DNA of 64,000 nucleotides from Pseudoalteromonas sp. NBT06-2 (GTDB taxonomy: Bacteria > Pseudomonadota > Gammaproteobacteria > Enterobacterales > Alteromonadaceae), in the NCBI RefSeq assembly GCF_002276045.1, contig NZ_NQMR01000030.1:1-64000 (forward strand), given 5' to 3'. Both the position numbers and the translations under genes were made by a program. The notes beneath the pieces are model-generated. The model saw nothing but the letters and a program-made list of their open reading frames with translations, was not told where the DNA came from and ran no database searches. Of the stretch, positions 19,921 to 29,770 are shown one piece after another. Positions within the stretch are counted from its first letter, which is position 1; the number at the start of each line of letters is the position of its first letter.

Positions 19921-22461
19921 GTGGAAGATTCAACAATCGCGTTAAATAAGGTTATTAAATATAACCAACGCCTTAAAAAATTACTTAAAAAATATAAGCA
20001 TTTTCATAATATGCAAGATGCACTTATTCAGCTTTCCGAACAAGCAAGCACAGTGTCTGAACTGACACTTTTATACCCAGCTATACATCAAATTTTAGCC
20101 TCATATTTACCCAGCAAAAATTTCTATGTTGTGTTAATAAATGAAGAAACTCAAAAATTAGAGTTAAATTACTTTATAGATGAAAAAGATAGTATCAAAG
20201 TTCTGTTAACTGAAGATAACCATTTTGCTCATAGTTTAACTGGTTACGTATATAAAACTGGAAAAACCCAATATTACACCAAAAATTCAATTCTCAAAAA
20301 CACTGAACTTAATAAATTTAAGCTACAAGACTCACCTTGTGAACACTGGTTGGGCGTTCCTATATACAAAGATGAGATTATCCTTGGTGTTATGGTGACT
20401 CAATCTTATTATCCAGAACAGTCATACTCTAACTCTCAGATAGAATTAGTTGAAATTATCTCTCTTTACCTTTCAACAGCTATCGAGCGTGTAAAACAAA
20501 GAGAATCTTTAAAAAGCGAAGTAAAATACAGAACATCTGAACTAACAAATACAAACAATGCACTTCAAATAGAAATCGAACATAGAAAAAAAACATTAAA
20601 ACAGCAACAAATTTTATTTAAAATTTCAGAACTAGCGACACAAAGTAAAGACTTAGACGATTTTTATTTTCAAATACATCAGATTATGAAATCAATAACT
20701 TATGCTGAAAATCTTTACATATGTTTATATGATAAAAAAGATAATAAACTCACATTTCCTTACTGGGTTGATAGCATAACGGGCAACTATCATGAAAGAG
20801 TTTTTTCCCAAGGATACTCAGAGTATGTGATCAACCAAGGAAGTACACAGCTTTTGAACCGTGCTAAAGCAAATAAATTAATTGATCTCGGCACAATCAA
20901 ACGCACCTCAAAAAATACGCAAGCAACTTCATGGTTAGGTGCCCCGCTCATTTCAGAAAATGGTGTTATTGGTATTATAGCTTGTCAATCTTATGCTAAT
21001 ACATATTCCTATACAGGCGGAGATGTAGATTTAATTAACTTCGTTTCACAACAAATTGCAAATGTACTACAAAAGCATTTAACCATGGCTGAATTAGAAC
21101 AAAGCCATGATCAACTTGAACTTCGCGTAACTAAAAAAACACAGGAGTTACAACGCAGTAATCACTTCTTGCAACTGCAAATAGAAGAACGAAAAAAAAT
21201 AGAGTTACAGTTATATCATGATGCGCATCATGACCCTTTAACTGGATTAGCTAATCGCAGTTTATTTATGTCAAGACTTGAACAAACGCTCAATCAACAT
21301 TTAAGACACCCACAGCCTGGTTTTGCCGTTTTATTTATAGACTTAGATAATTTCAAAGAAATAAACGATAAGTTAGGACATCAGGTAGGTGATTCATTTT
21401 TAATCCACATAGCAAATACTTTAGGTCTATGCATTAGAGAGCATGATTTATTAGCTCGCTTAGGCGGTGATGAATTTGTAATTTTGCTCACTCATATATA
21501 TCACCGCCATGAAGCCCTCGAAGTCGCGGAACGTATCATTGATTCATTATCTCGCCCGTTCCAACAAAATAATAATGTAATAAATTCAGGCGCGAGTATT
21601 GGAATAACCAGCAGTGATTATGGCTATAAACATACAGATCAGATAATGAAACATGCTGATTCTGCGATGTATCAGTCAAAAAATAGTGGCCGTGGCCAAT
21701 ATGCACTTTATCAAAACGACAACTGTAAAAATAACTTTCAAGAACTCGCTCTGCTAAACTCGTTTGACGTTAATGAAGTTTATTTTAAAGCGAACGCTAT
21801 TATAGATCTTAACACTGAAAACCATATAGCTTGCATGATAGATAGATTTTGGTTTCATCCAACACTTGGCAAAATAAAGTTTAATCAAATCAAGCAATAC
21901 ATTCCTGAAGAGATTGACTTTCATAAGACTGAAATATCATTATTACCAAAGATAGGGGATTTTATTCGATGCAAACATGCAATTTTAGTCAGTTGTAGTA
22001 TTGAACTTTTAAAAAACAAACTGTTCCATGAATTATTTACTCAACTTAAAAATTTAAACATTTTGAGTAGATTATGCTTACTATTTAATGAAAATGATTT
22101 ACGTCATATCAGTAATGACCAGAAAAGTAATATTACTCAATTAAAAAATCTTGGAATCAAAATTGGCTTAGATGACTATGGACATACACGTTGTGATTTA
22201 AGTATTTTAACGCAATACCAGTTTGATTTTATTTTACTTAGTTCATTAATGTGTAAAAGAATAATAAAAAACAAAGCGCATCAGCTTCAATTGCAAGGTG
22301 TTTTAGCTGTTGTAAATCTAACTCAAGCCTCTGTTATTGCCAAAGGCCCAAGTATTTTAAATTATCAAAAATCATTAAAAAAATATGGTATTACTCTATA
22401 CTCAAGCCAATATGAATATATTCACCATAAAGCTAATGACAAAGAAAACCTATATTCATAA
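19921..22461 (+). CDS. GAF-GAF-GGDEF protein with degenerate EAL-like C-terminus
   Basis: This is a predicted cytosolic c-di-GMP signalling protein of 846 residues. Two GAF-like sensory domains (about 35-195 and 225-390) share the motif W-LG-P and are each followed by a coiled coil. Then comes a GGDEF domain (about 430-600) with DPLTGLANR, FIDLDNFKEIND and an intact LGGDEFV active site. The last 240 residues align in pattern with EAL domains, for example KIGLDDYGHTRCDLSIL in place of the usual DDFGTGYSSL segment. However, no EAL motif and few other catalytic acids are present. I infer an active diguanylate cyclase with an inactive EAL-derived domain. The start is a GTG. No membrane segments are seen. 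Confidence 0.85.
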   Translation: MEDSTIALNKVIKYNQRLKKLLKKYKHFHNMQDALIQLSEQASTVSELTLLYPAIHQILASYLPSKNFYVVLINEETQKLELNYFIDEKDSIKVLLTEDNHFAHSLTGYVYKTGKTQYYTKNSILKNTELNKFKLQDSPCEHWLGVPIYKDEIILGVMVTQSYYPEQSYSNSQIELVEIISLYLSTAIERVKQRESLKSEVKYRTSELTNTNNALQIEIEHRKKTLKQQQILFKISELATQSKDLDDFYFQIHQIMKSITYAENLYICLYDKKDNKLTFPYWVDSITGNYHERVFSQGYSEYVINQGSTQLLNRAKANKLIDLGTIKRTSKNTQATSWLGAPLISENGVIGIIACQSYANTYSYTGGDVDLINFVSQQIANVLQKHLTMAELEQSHDQLELRVTKKTQELQRSNHFLQLQIEERKKIELQLYHDAHHDPLTGLANRSLFMSRLEQTLNQHLRHPQPGFAVLFIDLDNFKEINDKLGHQVGDSFLIHIANTLGLCIREHDLLARLGGDEFVILLTHIYHRHEALEVAERIIDSLSRPFQQNNNVINSGASIGITSSDYGYKHTDQIMKHADSAMYQSKNSGRGQYALYQNDNCKNNFQELALLNSFDVNEVYFKANAIIDLNTENHIACMIDRFWFHPTLGKIKFNQIKQYIPEEIDFHKTEISLLPKIGDFIRCKHAILVSCSIELLKNKLFHELFTQLKNLNILSRLCLLFNENDLRHISNDQKSNITQLKNLGIKIGLDDYGHTRCDLSILTQYQFDFILLSSLMCKRIIKNKAHQLQLQGVLAVVNLTQASVIAKGPSILNYQKSLKKYGITLYSSQYEYIHHKANDKENLYS

Positions 22462-22462
22462 G

Positions 22463-24475
22463 TTATTTTTTAAGCATAGCTCTCAGTCCTGCAACCTTAG
22501 ATTGACCTTTTTCCATTCTTTCAGCCTGGCTAGTCGGTTGTTGTCTCGATTCATATGCTAAATCAGCTTGCGGTAACTCTTGTACAAATCGACTCAGTTC
22601 AGTCGTTGAGGTTTCGCCATATTGACGACGTATTTTAGCATAAGTAAAGATCAATTCTCGTTGCGCTCTCGTGATCCCCACATAGGCTAAACGCCTTTCT
22701 TCTTCAATATTGTCTTCATCTATACTCACTTGGTGAGGCAACAAACCTTCTTCCATGCCAACCATAAATACATATGGATATTCCAAGCCTTTTGAAGCAT
22801 GTAAAGTTAGCAATTGCACTGCATCGCTTTCTTCTTCATCTTCATTTCGTTCCATCATATCCCTTAAGGTTAACTTAGTAACCACTTCAGCTAAGGTCAT
22901 AGGTAGATTTTCATCGTTACCCACTAACATATCTGTGATCCACTTATATAACTCAGAAACGTTTTTCATTCTCATTTCAGCGGCTTTACCACTCGGTGAT
23001 GATTCATATAAATAATCTTCATAATCAATTTGATGGATCATGGTTTTTACCGCTTCTAAGGTATCTCCTCTTACTGCATTATCAGATAGCTCTACTACCC
23101 AACGACCAAAACCTTGCAGGGCATTAAAACCACGCCCCGATAAACGATTTGTTAATTCGTTATCAAAACATGCTTCAAATAAACTGATATGTTTTTCATT
23201 TGCTAATGTACCTAGCTTCTCAAGAGTCACAGTACCTATTTCACGCCTTGGTGTATTAACAATACGTAAAAATGCATTATCATCATCTTGATTAACCAAT
23301 AATCTTAAATAAGCCATAATGTCTTTAATTTCTGTTCTAGCAAAAAATGACATCCCACCACTAATTTTATATGGTATGCGGTTAGCCATCAGAGCTTTTT
23401 CAAAAATTCGTGCTTGGTGGTTACCGCGATATAAAATGGCGTAATCTTTATAGTTGGTACGCTGCATAAATTTATGTGAGATTATTTCAGCTACAACACG
23501 TTCTGCTTCATGCTCTTCATCGCGTGTGCCTATAACTTTAATTTGCTCACCATAAGGTAATTCACTAAATAGCTTTTTATCAAAAACATGCGGGTTATTA
23601 TCAATTAGAATATTGGCAGACTTTAATATGCGTTGAAAACTACGATAATTCTGTTCAAGTTTGATTAATCTTAGTGATGGAAAGTCTTTACTCAATAATA
23701 CTAAATTTTGTGGTTTAGCACCACGCCAAGAATAAATAGATTGATCGTCATCTCCTACCACTGTAAAACGCGAACGCTCACCTACTAAATATTTTACTAA
23801 CTGGTATTGACTGGTATTAGTATCTTGATATTCATCCACTAATAAATAACGAAATCTATTTTGCCAACGTAAAGTCACTTCTGGAAACTTAGCAAGTAAT
23901 AAAGTTGGGATCATAATCAAATCGTCGAAATCCAGCGCATTATAGGCACGTAATTGAATTTGATAGCGCTCATAAAGTTGTGCAAATAATACCTTTTGCG
24001 GCTCTCTCGATTCTGCAATTGCTTGCTTTGGAATTATAAGTTCATTCTTCCAATTGGATATTTGCATTTTTAAAGAGTTTAGTAGGTCCCTATCTTTTTT
24101 AAGCTCTTTTTCTGTTAAATCGTTTAACAATTGTGTGGTATCTTGATCATCTAATAAGGAAAATCCCGGTTTATATCCCAAAGTTTTTATTTCTTTTTTT
24201 ATGATCTCCAAACCTAATGTATGAAAGGTTGAAATCCAAATTCCTTTTGATTCTTGTTTTCCCAAAGCTTGCTTTAATCTTTCTTTCATTTCTTTAGCGG
24301 CTTTATTAGTAAAAGTCACCGCCGCAATATTACGTGCTTTGTAGTCACATTTTTGAATCAAATATGCAATTTTATTAATAATTACACGAGTTTTACCTGA
24401 GCCAGCGCCGGCTAAAACTAAGCATGGTCCACTAATATATTTTACAGCTTCATCTTGCTTTGGGTTCATTTGCAT
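22463..24475 (-). CDS. rep: ATP-dependent DNA helicase Rep
   Basis: Rep is an SF1A 3'-5' helicase that clears proteins ahead of the replication fork. The Walker A motif AGAGSGKT (22-29), [20 protein letters not shown] and the C-terminal [19 protein letters not shown] motifs are present. The ATG at 24475 gives MQMNPKQ, matching the Rep N-terminus, and 670 residues. An in-frame upstream extension to 24583 is AT-rich and not family-like. It is transcribed divergently from ubiK, with a mobile repeat between them. Confidence 0.95.
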   Translation of the reverse strand: MQMNPKQDEAVKYISGPCLVLAGAGSGKTRVIINKIAYLIQKCDYKARNIAAVTFTNKAAKEMKERLKQALGKQESKGIWISTFHTLGLEIIKKEIKTLGYKPGFSLLDDQDTTQLLNDLTEKELKKDRDLLNSLKMQISNWKNELIIPKQAIAESREPQKVLFAQLYERYQIQLRAYNALDFDDLIMIPTLLLAKFPEVTLRWQNRFRYLLVDEYQDTNTSQYQLVKYLVGERSRFTVVGDDDQSIYSWRGAKPQNLVLLSKDFPSLRLIKLEQNYRSFQRILKSANILIDNNPHVFDKKLFSELPYGEQIKVIGTRDEEHEAERVVAEIISHKFMQRTNYKDYAILYRGNHQARIFEKALMANRIPYKISGGMSFFARTEIKDIMAYLRLLVNQDDDNAFLRIVNTPRREIGTVTLEKLGTLANEKHISLFEACFDNELTNRLSGRGFNALQGFGRWVVELSDNAVRGDTLEAVKTMIHQIDYEDYLYESSPSGKAAEMRMKNVSELYKWITDMLVGNDENLPMTLAEVVTKLTLRDMMERNEDEEESDAVQLLTLHASKGLEYPYVFMVGMEEGLLPHQVSIDEDNIEEERRLAYVGITRAQRELIFTYAKIRRQYGETSTTELSRFVQELPQADLAYESRQQPTSQAERMEKGQSKVAGLRAMLKK

Positions 24476-24585
24476 CGTGAACAAAATTCCTGAACTATTA
24501 TCTAAAAAGAAATGAAAAAATAAGAAGCGAGATTTTATCAAATTAACTATTAAAATACTGCTCTCATGGGTACCATATAACAAAA

Positions 24586-24850
24586 TATACCCATGATACC
24601 TAAAAATTCGCGATTTCAGCGAAAATTAAACAGGATTTAAGTAAGGCACTAATTGAAGATAATGGTTGTTCCCTTATCAAAATTAATAACGCAACATAAA
24701 CCCTGTTTAAACTCGCCGAGACGGAGCTTATGAGCAAACCCACTTCATCGTTGCGTTGGTTCCAAAGGTGCCTAAATTCCTGCATCAACACGCCTTGAAT
24801 TGGGCTCACTCAGATAGCTCTGTAACCTGCATGTTGAAGTAACATGGGTA
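24586..24850. mobile_element. TATACCC-ended repeat, copy D (divergent)
   Basis: A 265-bp non-coding element between rep and ubiK begins TATACCCATG and ends CATGGGTA. Its interior follows the same plan as copies A-C: a stem AAACAGGATTTA (24628-24639) with TAAACCCTGTTT (24697-24708, one mismatch), flanking sequence like attgaaga-atggtt-ttccctt-tcaaaat-aataacgc. The sequence is diverged from A and B, so this is an older insertion. A short open frame inside it is not gene-like. Confidence 0.75.
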
Positions 24851-24883
24851 TTCGCTAACTAAAATAATTGAAGGTTAAAACAA

Positions 24884-25138
24884 ATGATAAACCCTAAAAA
24901 AATAGAAGAAATTGCTAAACAAATTACTGAAAATATGCCTCAAGGCGTTAAAAAAATTGCTGAAACAGTAGAAAGTAAAACAAAGCAAGTTTTACAAAAT
25001 AAGTTATCACAAATGGACTTTGTTTCTCGCGAAGAGTTTGAAGTGCAAACACAAGTTTTGATCCGAACACGTGAAAAGTTATCTAGGCTAGAAGAGAAAG
25101 TGGCGCAACTTGAAGTTTTATTAGCTGAAAAAGAATAA
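24884..25138 (+). CDS. ubiK: Ubiquinone biosynthesis accessory factor UbiK
   Basis: UbiK (YqiC family) is a small accessory protein of the soluble Ubi complex in aerobic ubiquinone synthesis. The 84-residue protein has the expected N-terminal amphipathic part (MINPKKIEEIAKQI) and a C-terminal coiled coil (about 45-84, REKLSRLEEKVAQLE). It stands alone between a mobile repeat and a bidirectional terminator, so its promoter must lie in or beside the repeat. Confidence 0.9.
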   Translation: MINPKKIEEIAKQITENMPQGVKKIAETVESKTKQVLQNKLSQMDFVSREEFEVQTQVLIRTREKLSRLEEKVAQLEVLLAEKE

Positions 25139-25198
25139 GTTTTAACTATCTTCTGTTAAGAGTGCAGTTGGAAACTTTTTATTAAAAGGGTTAGTTTA

Positions 25199-25232
25199 TT
25201 TTAGGGCTAAATAAAATGATTTAGCCCTAAAA
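25199..25232. terminator. Bidirectional terminator between ubiK and can
   Basis: TTTTAGGGCTAAAT (25199-25212) is the perfect complement of ATTTAGCCCTAAAA (25219-25232) around a 6-nt loop, with A/T runs on both sides. It serves the convergent ubiK (+) and carbonic anhydrase (-) genes. Confidence 0.88.
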
Positions 25233-25238
25233 TAAAAA

Positions 25239-25889
25239 TTAACGTTCAAATACTTCTTTAGTTGCTTGCTGGTAGATACCTAACAGCTCTTTGCTATTAG
25301 TTGTGCAAGAATTAAGATCTCTTAAATGACCATCTTTTAGGCCATAAACCCAACCGTGAACTGTTAGTTCTTGCCCTCTATCCCAAGCATCTTGAACAAT
25401 TGATGTTTGGCTAACATTCTTTACTTGTTCAATTACGTTTAATTCACATAAAGTATCTACTCGTTTTTCATAATCTTCAATTAAGTTTAATTTATCTATA
25501 TGCTTTTCTTTAACATCAACAACATGCCTTAACCAATTATCAATTAAGCCAAGTTTTTCACCATCTAAAGCAGCCTTCACACCACCACAGGCATAATGGC
25601 CAACTACCATAATATGTTTAACTTTTAAAACTTCAACAGCATACTGCATTACTGACAAACAGTTATGATCTGTATGAACGACAACATTAGCTACATTTCT
25701 ATGTACAAATAACTCACCAGGTAATAAACCTACGATTTCGTTTGCTGGTACACGAGAGTCTGAACAACCAATCCATAAATAATCTGGATTTTGTTGCATT
25801 GAAAGTACTTTAAAAAACTCAGGATTATCTTGAGTCGTTTGACATGCCCAGTGTCGGTTATTATCAAATAAATTTTTTAAATGTTTCAT
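25239..25889 (-). CDS. can: Beta-class carbonic anhydrase
   Basis: This enzyme interconverts CO2 and bicarbonate. The zinc ligands are visible as C42 and D44 in GCSDSRVP and H98/C101 in GHYACGG, the same positions as in E. coli Can. The 216-residue length is normal. It lies 25 nt after the methyltransferase gene on the same strand and may be co-transcribed with it. Confidence 0.96.
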   Translation of the reverse strand: MKHLKNLFDNNRHWACQTTQDNPEFFKVLSMQQNPDYLWIGCSDSRVPANEIVGLLPGELFVHRNVANVVVHTDHNCLSVMQYAVEVLKVKHIMVVGHYACGGVKAALDGEKLGLIDNWLRHVVDVKEKHIDKLNLIEDYEKRVDTLCELNVIEQVKNVSQTSIVQDAWDRGQELTVHGWVYGLKDGHLRDLNSCTTNSKELLGIYQQATKEVFER

Positions 25890-25914
25890 TTTATCCCCTG
25901 TAATACAAAAATAG

Positions 25915-27093
25915 TTAAATTTTATACGCTTGAATTAATATATTTCTTGGTGTCACTTGCTTATCACAAAATTGATTTACATAAACATGGTAACCATGGT
26001 TTTGTAAATACAAAGCGCGATCTAAAATTAGCCAAATTTCAATTGGTCTTCGAAACAAATGACGTACTAATTCGATTTTTTCAGTTATTTTCTTTCTTGC
26101 TTTCCCTTTTTGATAATAACTTTCAAAATCAATATTATTAGGTAAGTCTAAAGATTTTTTGTCTGCCGCCCACATACAAAATGCTTCAAAGTTAGTTGAA
26201 AACATACTTTTGCTAACCGATGGCACACTAATATATGTATCTGTACCCGTGACATCTCGCATTAACTGATCAAAACCTAAACGCCACTCTACCTCAATAG
26301 TGCGCTTTTGCGTGATCCGATCAGCTGCCGTAACCGTTTCTTGCAATGCTAATTTCAAGTCATAATTTGATAAGTTTAATTCACTCTGTAAGCCTTCATA
26401 ACTCATCGCTTGATAATGTTCTGAGTCTTGCATTAAATGATAACAACAGGGTGAAAAAGAGAGTTTTTTTGTTTTAGATAAAACTGCTTGCCTCATTAAA
26501 GTTTGATGTAATTGGCCACAAGCATGTAATGCCACTGCATGCTGGTTTTGTTTAATTTGTTGTGATAAATCATCTTGTAAAACATCGGCCTGAGTATAGT
26601 CGATATTCATATGAAAATTTTTTGCCAAGGCAGTACCTTGATCACATAAGTGAGGCTGTATTTCAACACTATGTACTTTTTTAGTGCCTTTAAAGGCGAG
26701 CATGCGACCTAAATGACCTTTGCCTGCACACCATTCAAGTACCGGTAATTCTGTTTCATCAACAGCTGCAACAAATGATTTTAACTGAGCAAGTTTGCGA
26801 CCTTTAATACCTGCCTCTAACCAAAATGGAAATTCCACTTCTTTTTTTACCATAGAAAAGATGTCAGTGAGTTTTTTAAGTTCAGGTAATAGCGGGATCA
26901 CATCAGAAAAGTATACATAAGATAAATCTGGATTTTTTTCTAATTCTAGTAACTTTTCTGAGCTTAAATCATTAAGCTTATCGAATAACTGAGGCCATGG
27001 CAGTGTATTTTGAGAAAAAGCCAGTAACTGCCAATATTGACGAGTCGCAATTAAAATTTGATCTAACTGTTGAAAATGAGCGAGGTAATTCAT
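25915..27093 (-). CDS. SAM-dependent methyltransferase, METTL25/RRNAD1-like domain
   Basis: The central part has a class I SAM fold: EWCAGKGHLGR (motif I), VEIQPHLC, HACGQLH and a conserved SPCCYHLM stretch. These are typical of the Methyltransf_32 group. The target is unknown to me; RNA or protein are both possible. The N-terminal 110 residues and the C-terminal 120 residues show no domain I recognise. I chose the ATG at 27093 (MNYLAHF), giving 392 residues, over an upstream in-frame ATG at 27144 because the extra residues look untranslated. Confidence 0.8.
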   Translation of the reverse strand: MNYLAHFQQLDQILIATRQYWQLLAFSQNTLPWPQLFDKLNDLSSEKLLELEKNPDLSYVYFSDVIPLLPELKKLTDIFSMVKKEVEFPFWLEAGIKGRKLAQLKSFVAAVDETELPVLEWCAGKGHLGRMLAFKGTKKVHSVEIQPHLCDQGTALAKNFHMNIDYTQADVLQDDLSQQIKQNQHAVALHACGQLHQTLMRQAVLSKTKKLSFSPCCYHLMQDSEHYQAMSYEGLQSELNLSNYDLKLALQETVTAADRITQKRTIEVEWRLGFDQLMRDVTGTDTYISVPSVSKSMFSTNFEAFCMWAADKKSLDLPNNIDFESYYQKGKARKKITEKIELVRHLFRRPIEIWLILDRALYLQNHGYHVYVNQFCDKQVTPRNILIQAYKI

Positions 27094-27285
27094 AAAACGA
27101 CATAACAAAAAACGATGGCTAATTATAGCAGCGATAGCAAGCATATGATCATTTATCTAGTGGAAAAAGTGACTTGATGGTAATTTATGAGTATTCGAGT
27201 AAAATTTAACTGTAAGTATGTATTGATCCTTTATAGACATTTTTGATTTATTTTTTAGGTTTGCCATTATTGGGCAATTTTTTTA

Positions 27286-28280
27286 GTGTCTGTGATTTAT
27301 TTAACCAAAAACATCACCTTTAAATCACAATTAGTGATCACTTTAATTATTTGCGCTAGTGCATATTTATTATTAACACCGCAAATACCTAATCATCATT
27401 ACGGTTACTTTAGAGGTGTATTGTTATTTTTTACTGATTTTATGCCTTATGTTTTATGGTTTTATGCTTGTTCCTTATTAAATGATGATTTCCACCCTAG
27501 AAATTGGTCTTTAGCTATTCTAACCTGCTTAATCGGTGCGCTTTTATGGATGCTATACTTTTTCATTTTCTTACAAGGGAATGGCGCATTTCACCAAATA
27601 AACCATGCCATTGAAGCTGTTGTTTTAGTCCACATTCTTTATCTTGTATTAAAAGACATTAACGATGATCTCATAGATAACGCCGGAAGATTCGCATGTT
27701 TATTGTGTTATTGACTACTTTTTATGGCTCAATTTTAGTGCTGTTTGAGCTAACAAAAAGTACTTTTGTACACACCTCTATTTTTAGTTTAGCTAATTCT
27801 GCTTTAATATTTATTGCTACCAATATTTTTTATTTAGTTTTATTAAAACAATATAAATCACAGCAAGAAATACATAAAACGAATGAAGTACAACCAAAAG
27901 AAATTAAAAATACTCAGCTAAAGACAATCAACCTTTTTCAAGCTGAGTTAGATAAACTAAATTTATTTATTGAAGAAAAAAAATTTACTGAAACAAATTT
28001 AACAATCAAAAAATTAGCCATTAATTTATCAATTCCGGAACATCAGTTAAGGGAGTTAATAAATCAACAATTAGGGTTTAAAAATTTTTCATCTTTTTTA
28101 AATAGCCATAGAGTTCCTGCAGCTTGCTCACAGTTTCAGGATATCAACAATATTAGAAAGCCTATTTTAAGTATTGCCTTAGATCTTGGTTATGGCTCTA
28201 TTGGCCCATTTAACCGTGCTTTTAAAGATATTGCCGGTAAAACACCAACGGAGTATAGAAAGCAATACATAAAGCCTTAA
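27286..28280 (+). pseudogene. AraC-family regulator with membrane N-terminus, frameshifted
   Basis: The first frame (27286-27714, GTG start) encodes about 140 residues with four hydrophobic segments. The second frame (from about 27680 to 28280) continues with two more membrane segments, then an AraC DNA-binding domain containing the signature ALDLGYGSIGPFNRAFKDIAGKTPTEYRK. The frames meet near 27680-27714, where one base has been lost (or two gained): downstream codons are one position out. Joined, they make a plausible 330-residue membrane-bound AraC-type regulator of the kind found beside hydrolase genes. The break could be a real mutation or a sequencing error in this low-complexity stretch. 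Confidence 0.8.
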
Positions 28281-28446
28281 TATATCTAGAGCCCAATGAA
28301 ATAGATTAATCAAAACTAAAATACTCATCTCCATTTTGAAAATGACGAGTATTTTTCAAAATCGGCAAGACCTTTTAATGCCAGTAGTGACATGCTCCAA
28401 CTCAGATGAATACATCATCGTTATAGAATATATAAAGGAGCATCAC

Positions 28447-29742
28447 TTGAAGCATTTACTTAATTTTTTACTTTTGATCATATTACCTTTCGCTTTTATT
28501 CCTCAAACGAAAGCAAACAATACGCTTAATAAGCCATTAAAAATCATTGTCGGATCGGGTCATTTTTTAATGAAAGGTGGTTATGGTCATGAAAACGATA
28601 TACTTAATATTTTTTACTATAAGCCAAAAGCGTTTAACGCCGATTCACAAGTTTTGATTGTTATTCCTGGCGCTGCTCGCAATGGAGATGATTATCGTGA
28701 TTCTTGGATTGAAGCTTCCAATAAATACAACGTATTAATCCTTTCACCTTCTTATAGTGAAAAGAATTATGATTTTTCAAATTATCATATGGCAGGTTTA
28801 ATTAATAACTTTAAATTTAATAAAAAGCCTAAAAAAGTAAAATACAATAAACGTTATGTCTTAAAAATAAATGATGAAGATATTAGCTTCAAACCATATA
28901 AAGATTCAAAAAACTTAATTTTTAGTGATTTTGATAGAGTCTTTGATATTGCAATAAGCACCTTAGCCACAAAACAAACGCAATATGACATTTTCGGTCA
29001 TTCTGCAGGGGGGCAAATTGCACATAGACTCGCTTTATTTAAACCAAATACTAAAGTTAACCGTATTTTAGCATCTAATTCAGGATTATATACCCAAGCC
29101 ACTTCAAGATGTGAGGTTCAGGACTGCTGAGCAATTCATGATCTAGGCGCATCTTTGCATTAATGGTTACTCCCTTAAAAAAAGATGGACCGGCAATATG
29201 CTCCTGCATTGCTCTAGTACCTACATCCATGCAGGCAACAACGAGCATGATTTGCTCAGAAGTCCCTGTAAGGTTGGTTTATAAATACTTTATGCAGCGT
29301 TATTGATTTTGAAAAGGGAATAACCATGTTCTTCAATCAATGCCTTGCCTAAAGTATTTCTAATTCCAACTGAATCCTGCATCTTGAAGTGGTTTGGGTA
29401 TATACGGCACCTGTGTTTGAAACTAAACTGCCTTTTGGCATTCAGGACGCGCTATTGTCTGAACAAGATTTAAAGGAAGCCTTTCAAGAAAAGTTAACTT
29501 TATTTATTGGTGAATTGGACAATGGGAATGGCACTGGAGGCACTTTATTACATTCTCCAACATTAAATAAACAAGGACTCCACCACTATGCACGTGCGCA
29601 ATATTTTTATAAAACAGCAAAAAAAGCAGCCAAAGATTTAAAGACACCAATTAAGTGGCAATTAAAAATCATTCCTAATATTGGTCATAACTATAGATTA
29701 ATGGGAAAAGCTGCTGCAGAGCATTTATATGCAAACTTATAA
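28447..29742 (+). pseudogene. Alpha/beta hydrolase gene interrupted by a 314-bp repeat
   Basis: The gene starts at a TTG (28447) preceded by AAGGAG at a 6-nt spacing. A signal peptide (about 23 residues, hydrophobic LLNFLLLIILPFAF) follows. The nucleophile elbow FGHSAGG lies near residue 186 and the catalytic-His region IPNIGHNYR near the end. Reading is clean to 29088, where a repeat runs to 29402. The same frame of meaning resumes as TACGGCACCT, so the ancestral junction codes Gly-Leu-Tyr-Thr-Ala-Pro. The upstream half would now terminate inside the repeat at 29130. Removing the repeat with one TATATA copy restores about 330 residues. I infer an exported esterase-like hydrolase that is no longer functional. 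Confidence 0.88.
29089..29402. mobile_element. TATACCC-ended repeat, copy A (inserted in a gene)
   Basis: The 314-bp element begins TATACCCAAGCCACTTCAAG and ends with its inverted form CTTGAAGTGGTTTGGGTATA, about 23 bp of near-perfect terminal inverted repeat. The flanks suggest TATATA target duplication. An internal stem pairs AAATACTTTA (29283-29292) with TAAAGTATTT (29350-29359). It is almost identical to copy B in reverse orientation, apart from a 48-bp segment present only here. It encodes no transposase. Confidence 0.92.
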
Positions 29743-29770
29743 ACTATAAATTATAATTATTAGGTTATTC

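Noticed and set aside
24476-24583. N-terminal extension of Rep to 24583
   Set aside because: The extra residues are hydrophobic and AT-driven, and the family N-terminus starts at 24475.
24600-24809. 69-residue open frame inside repeat copy D
   Set aside because: It lies entirely in the repeat, has no family pattern, and the other copies do not keep it open.
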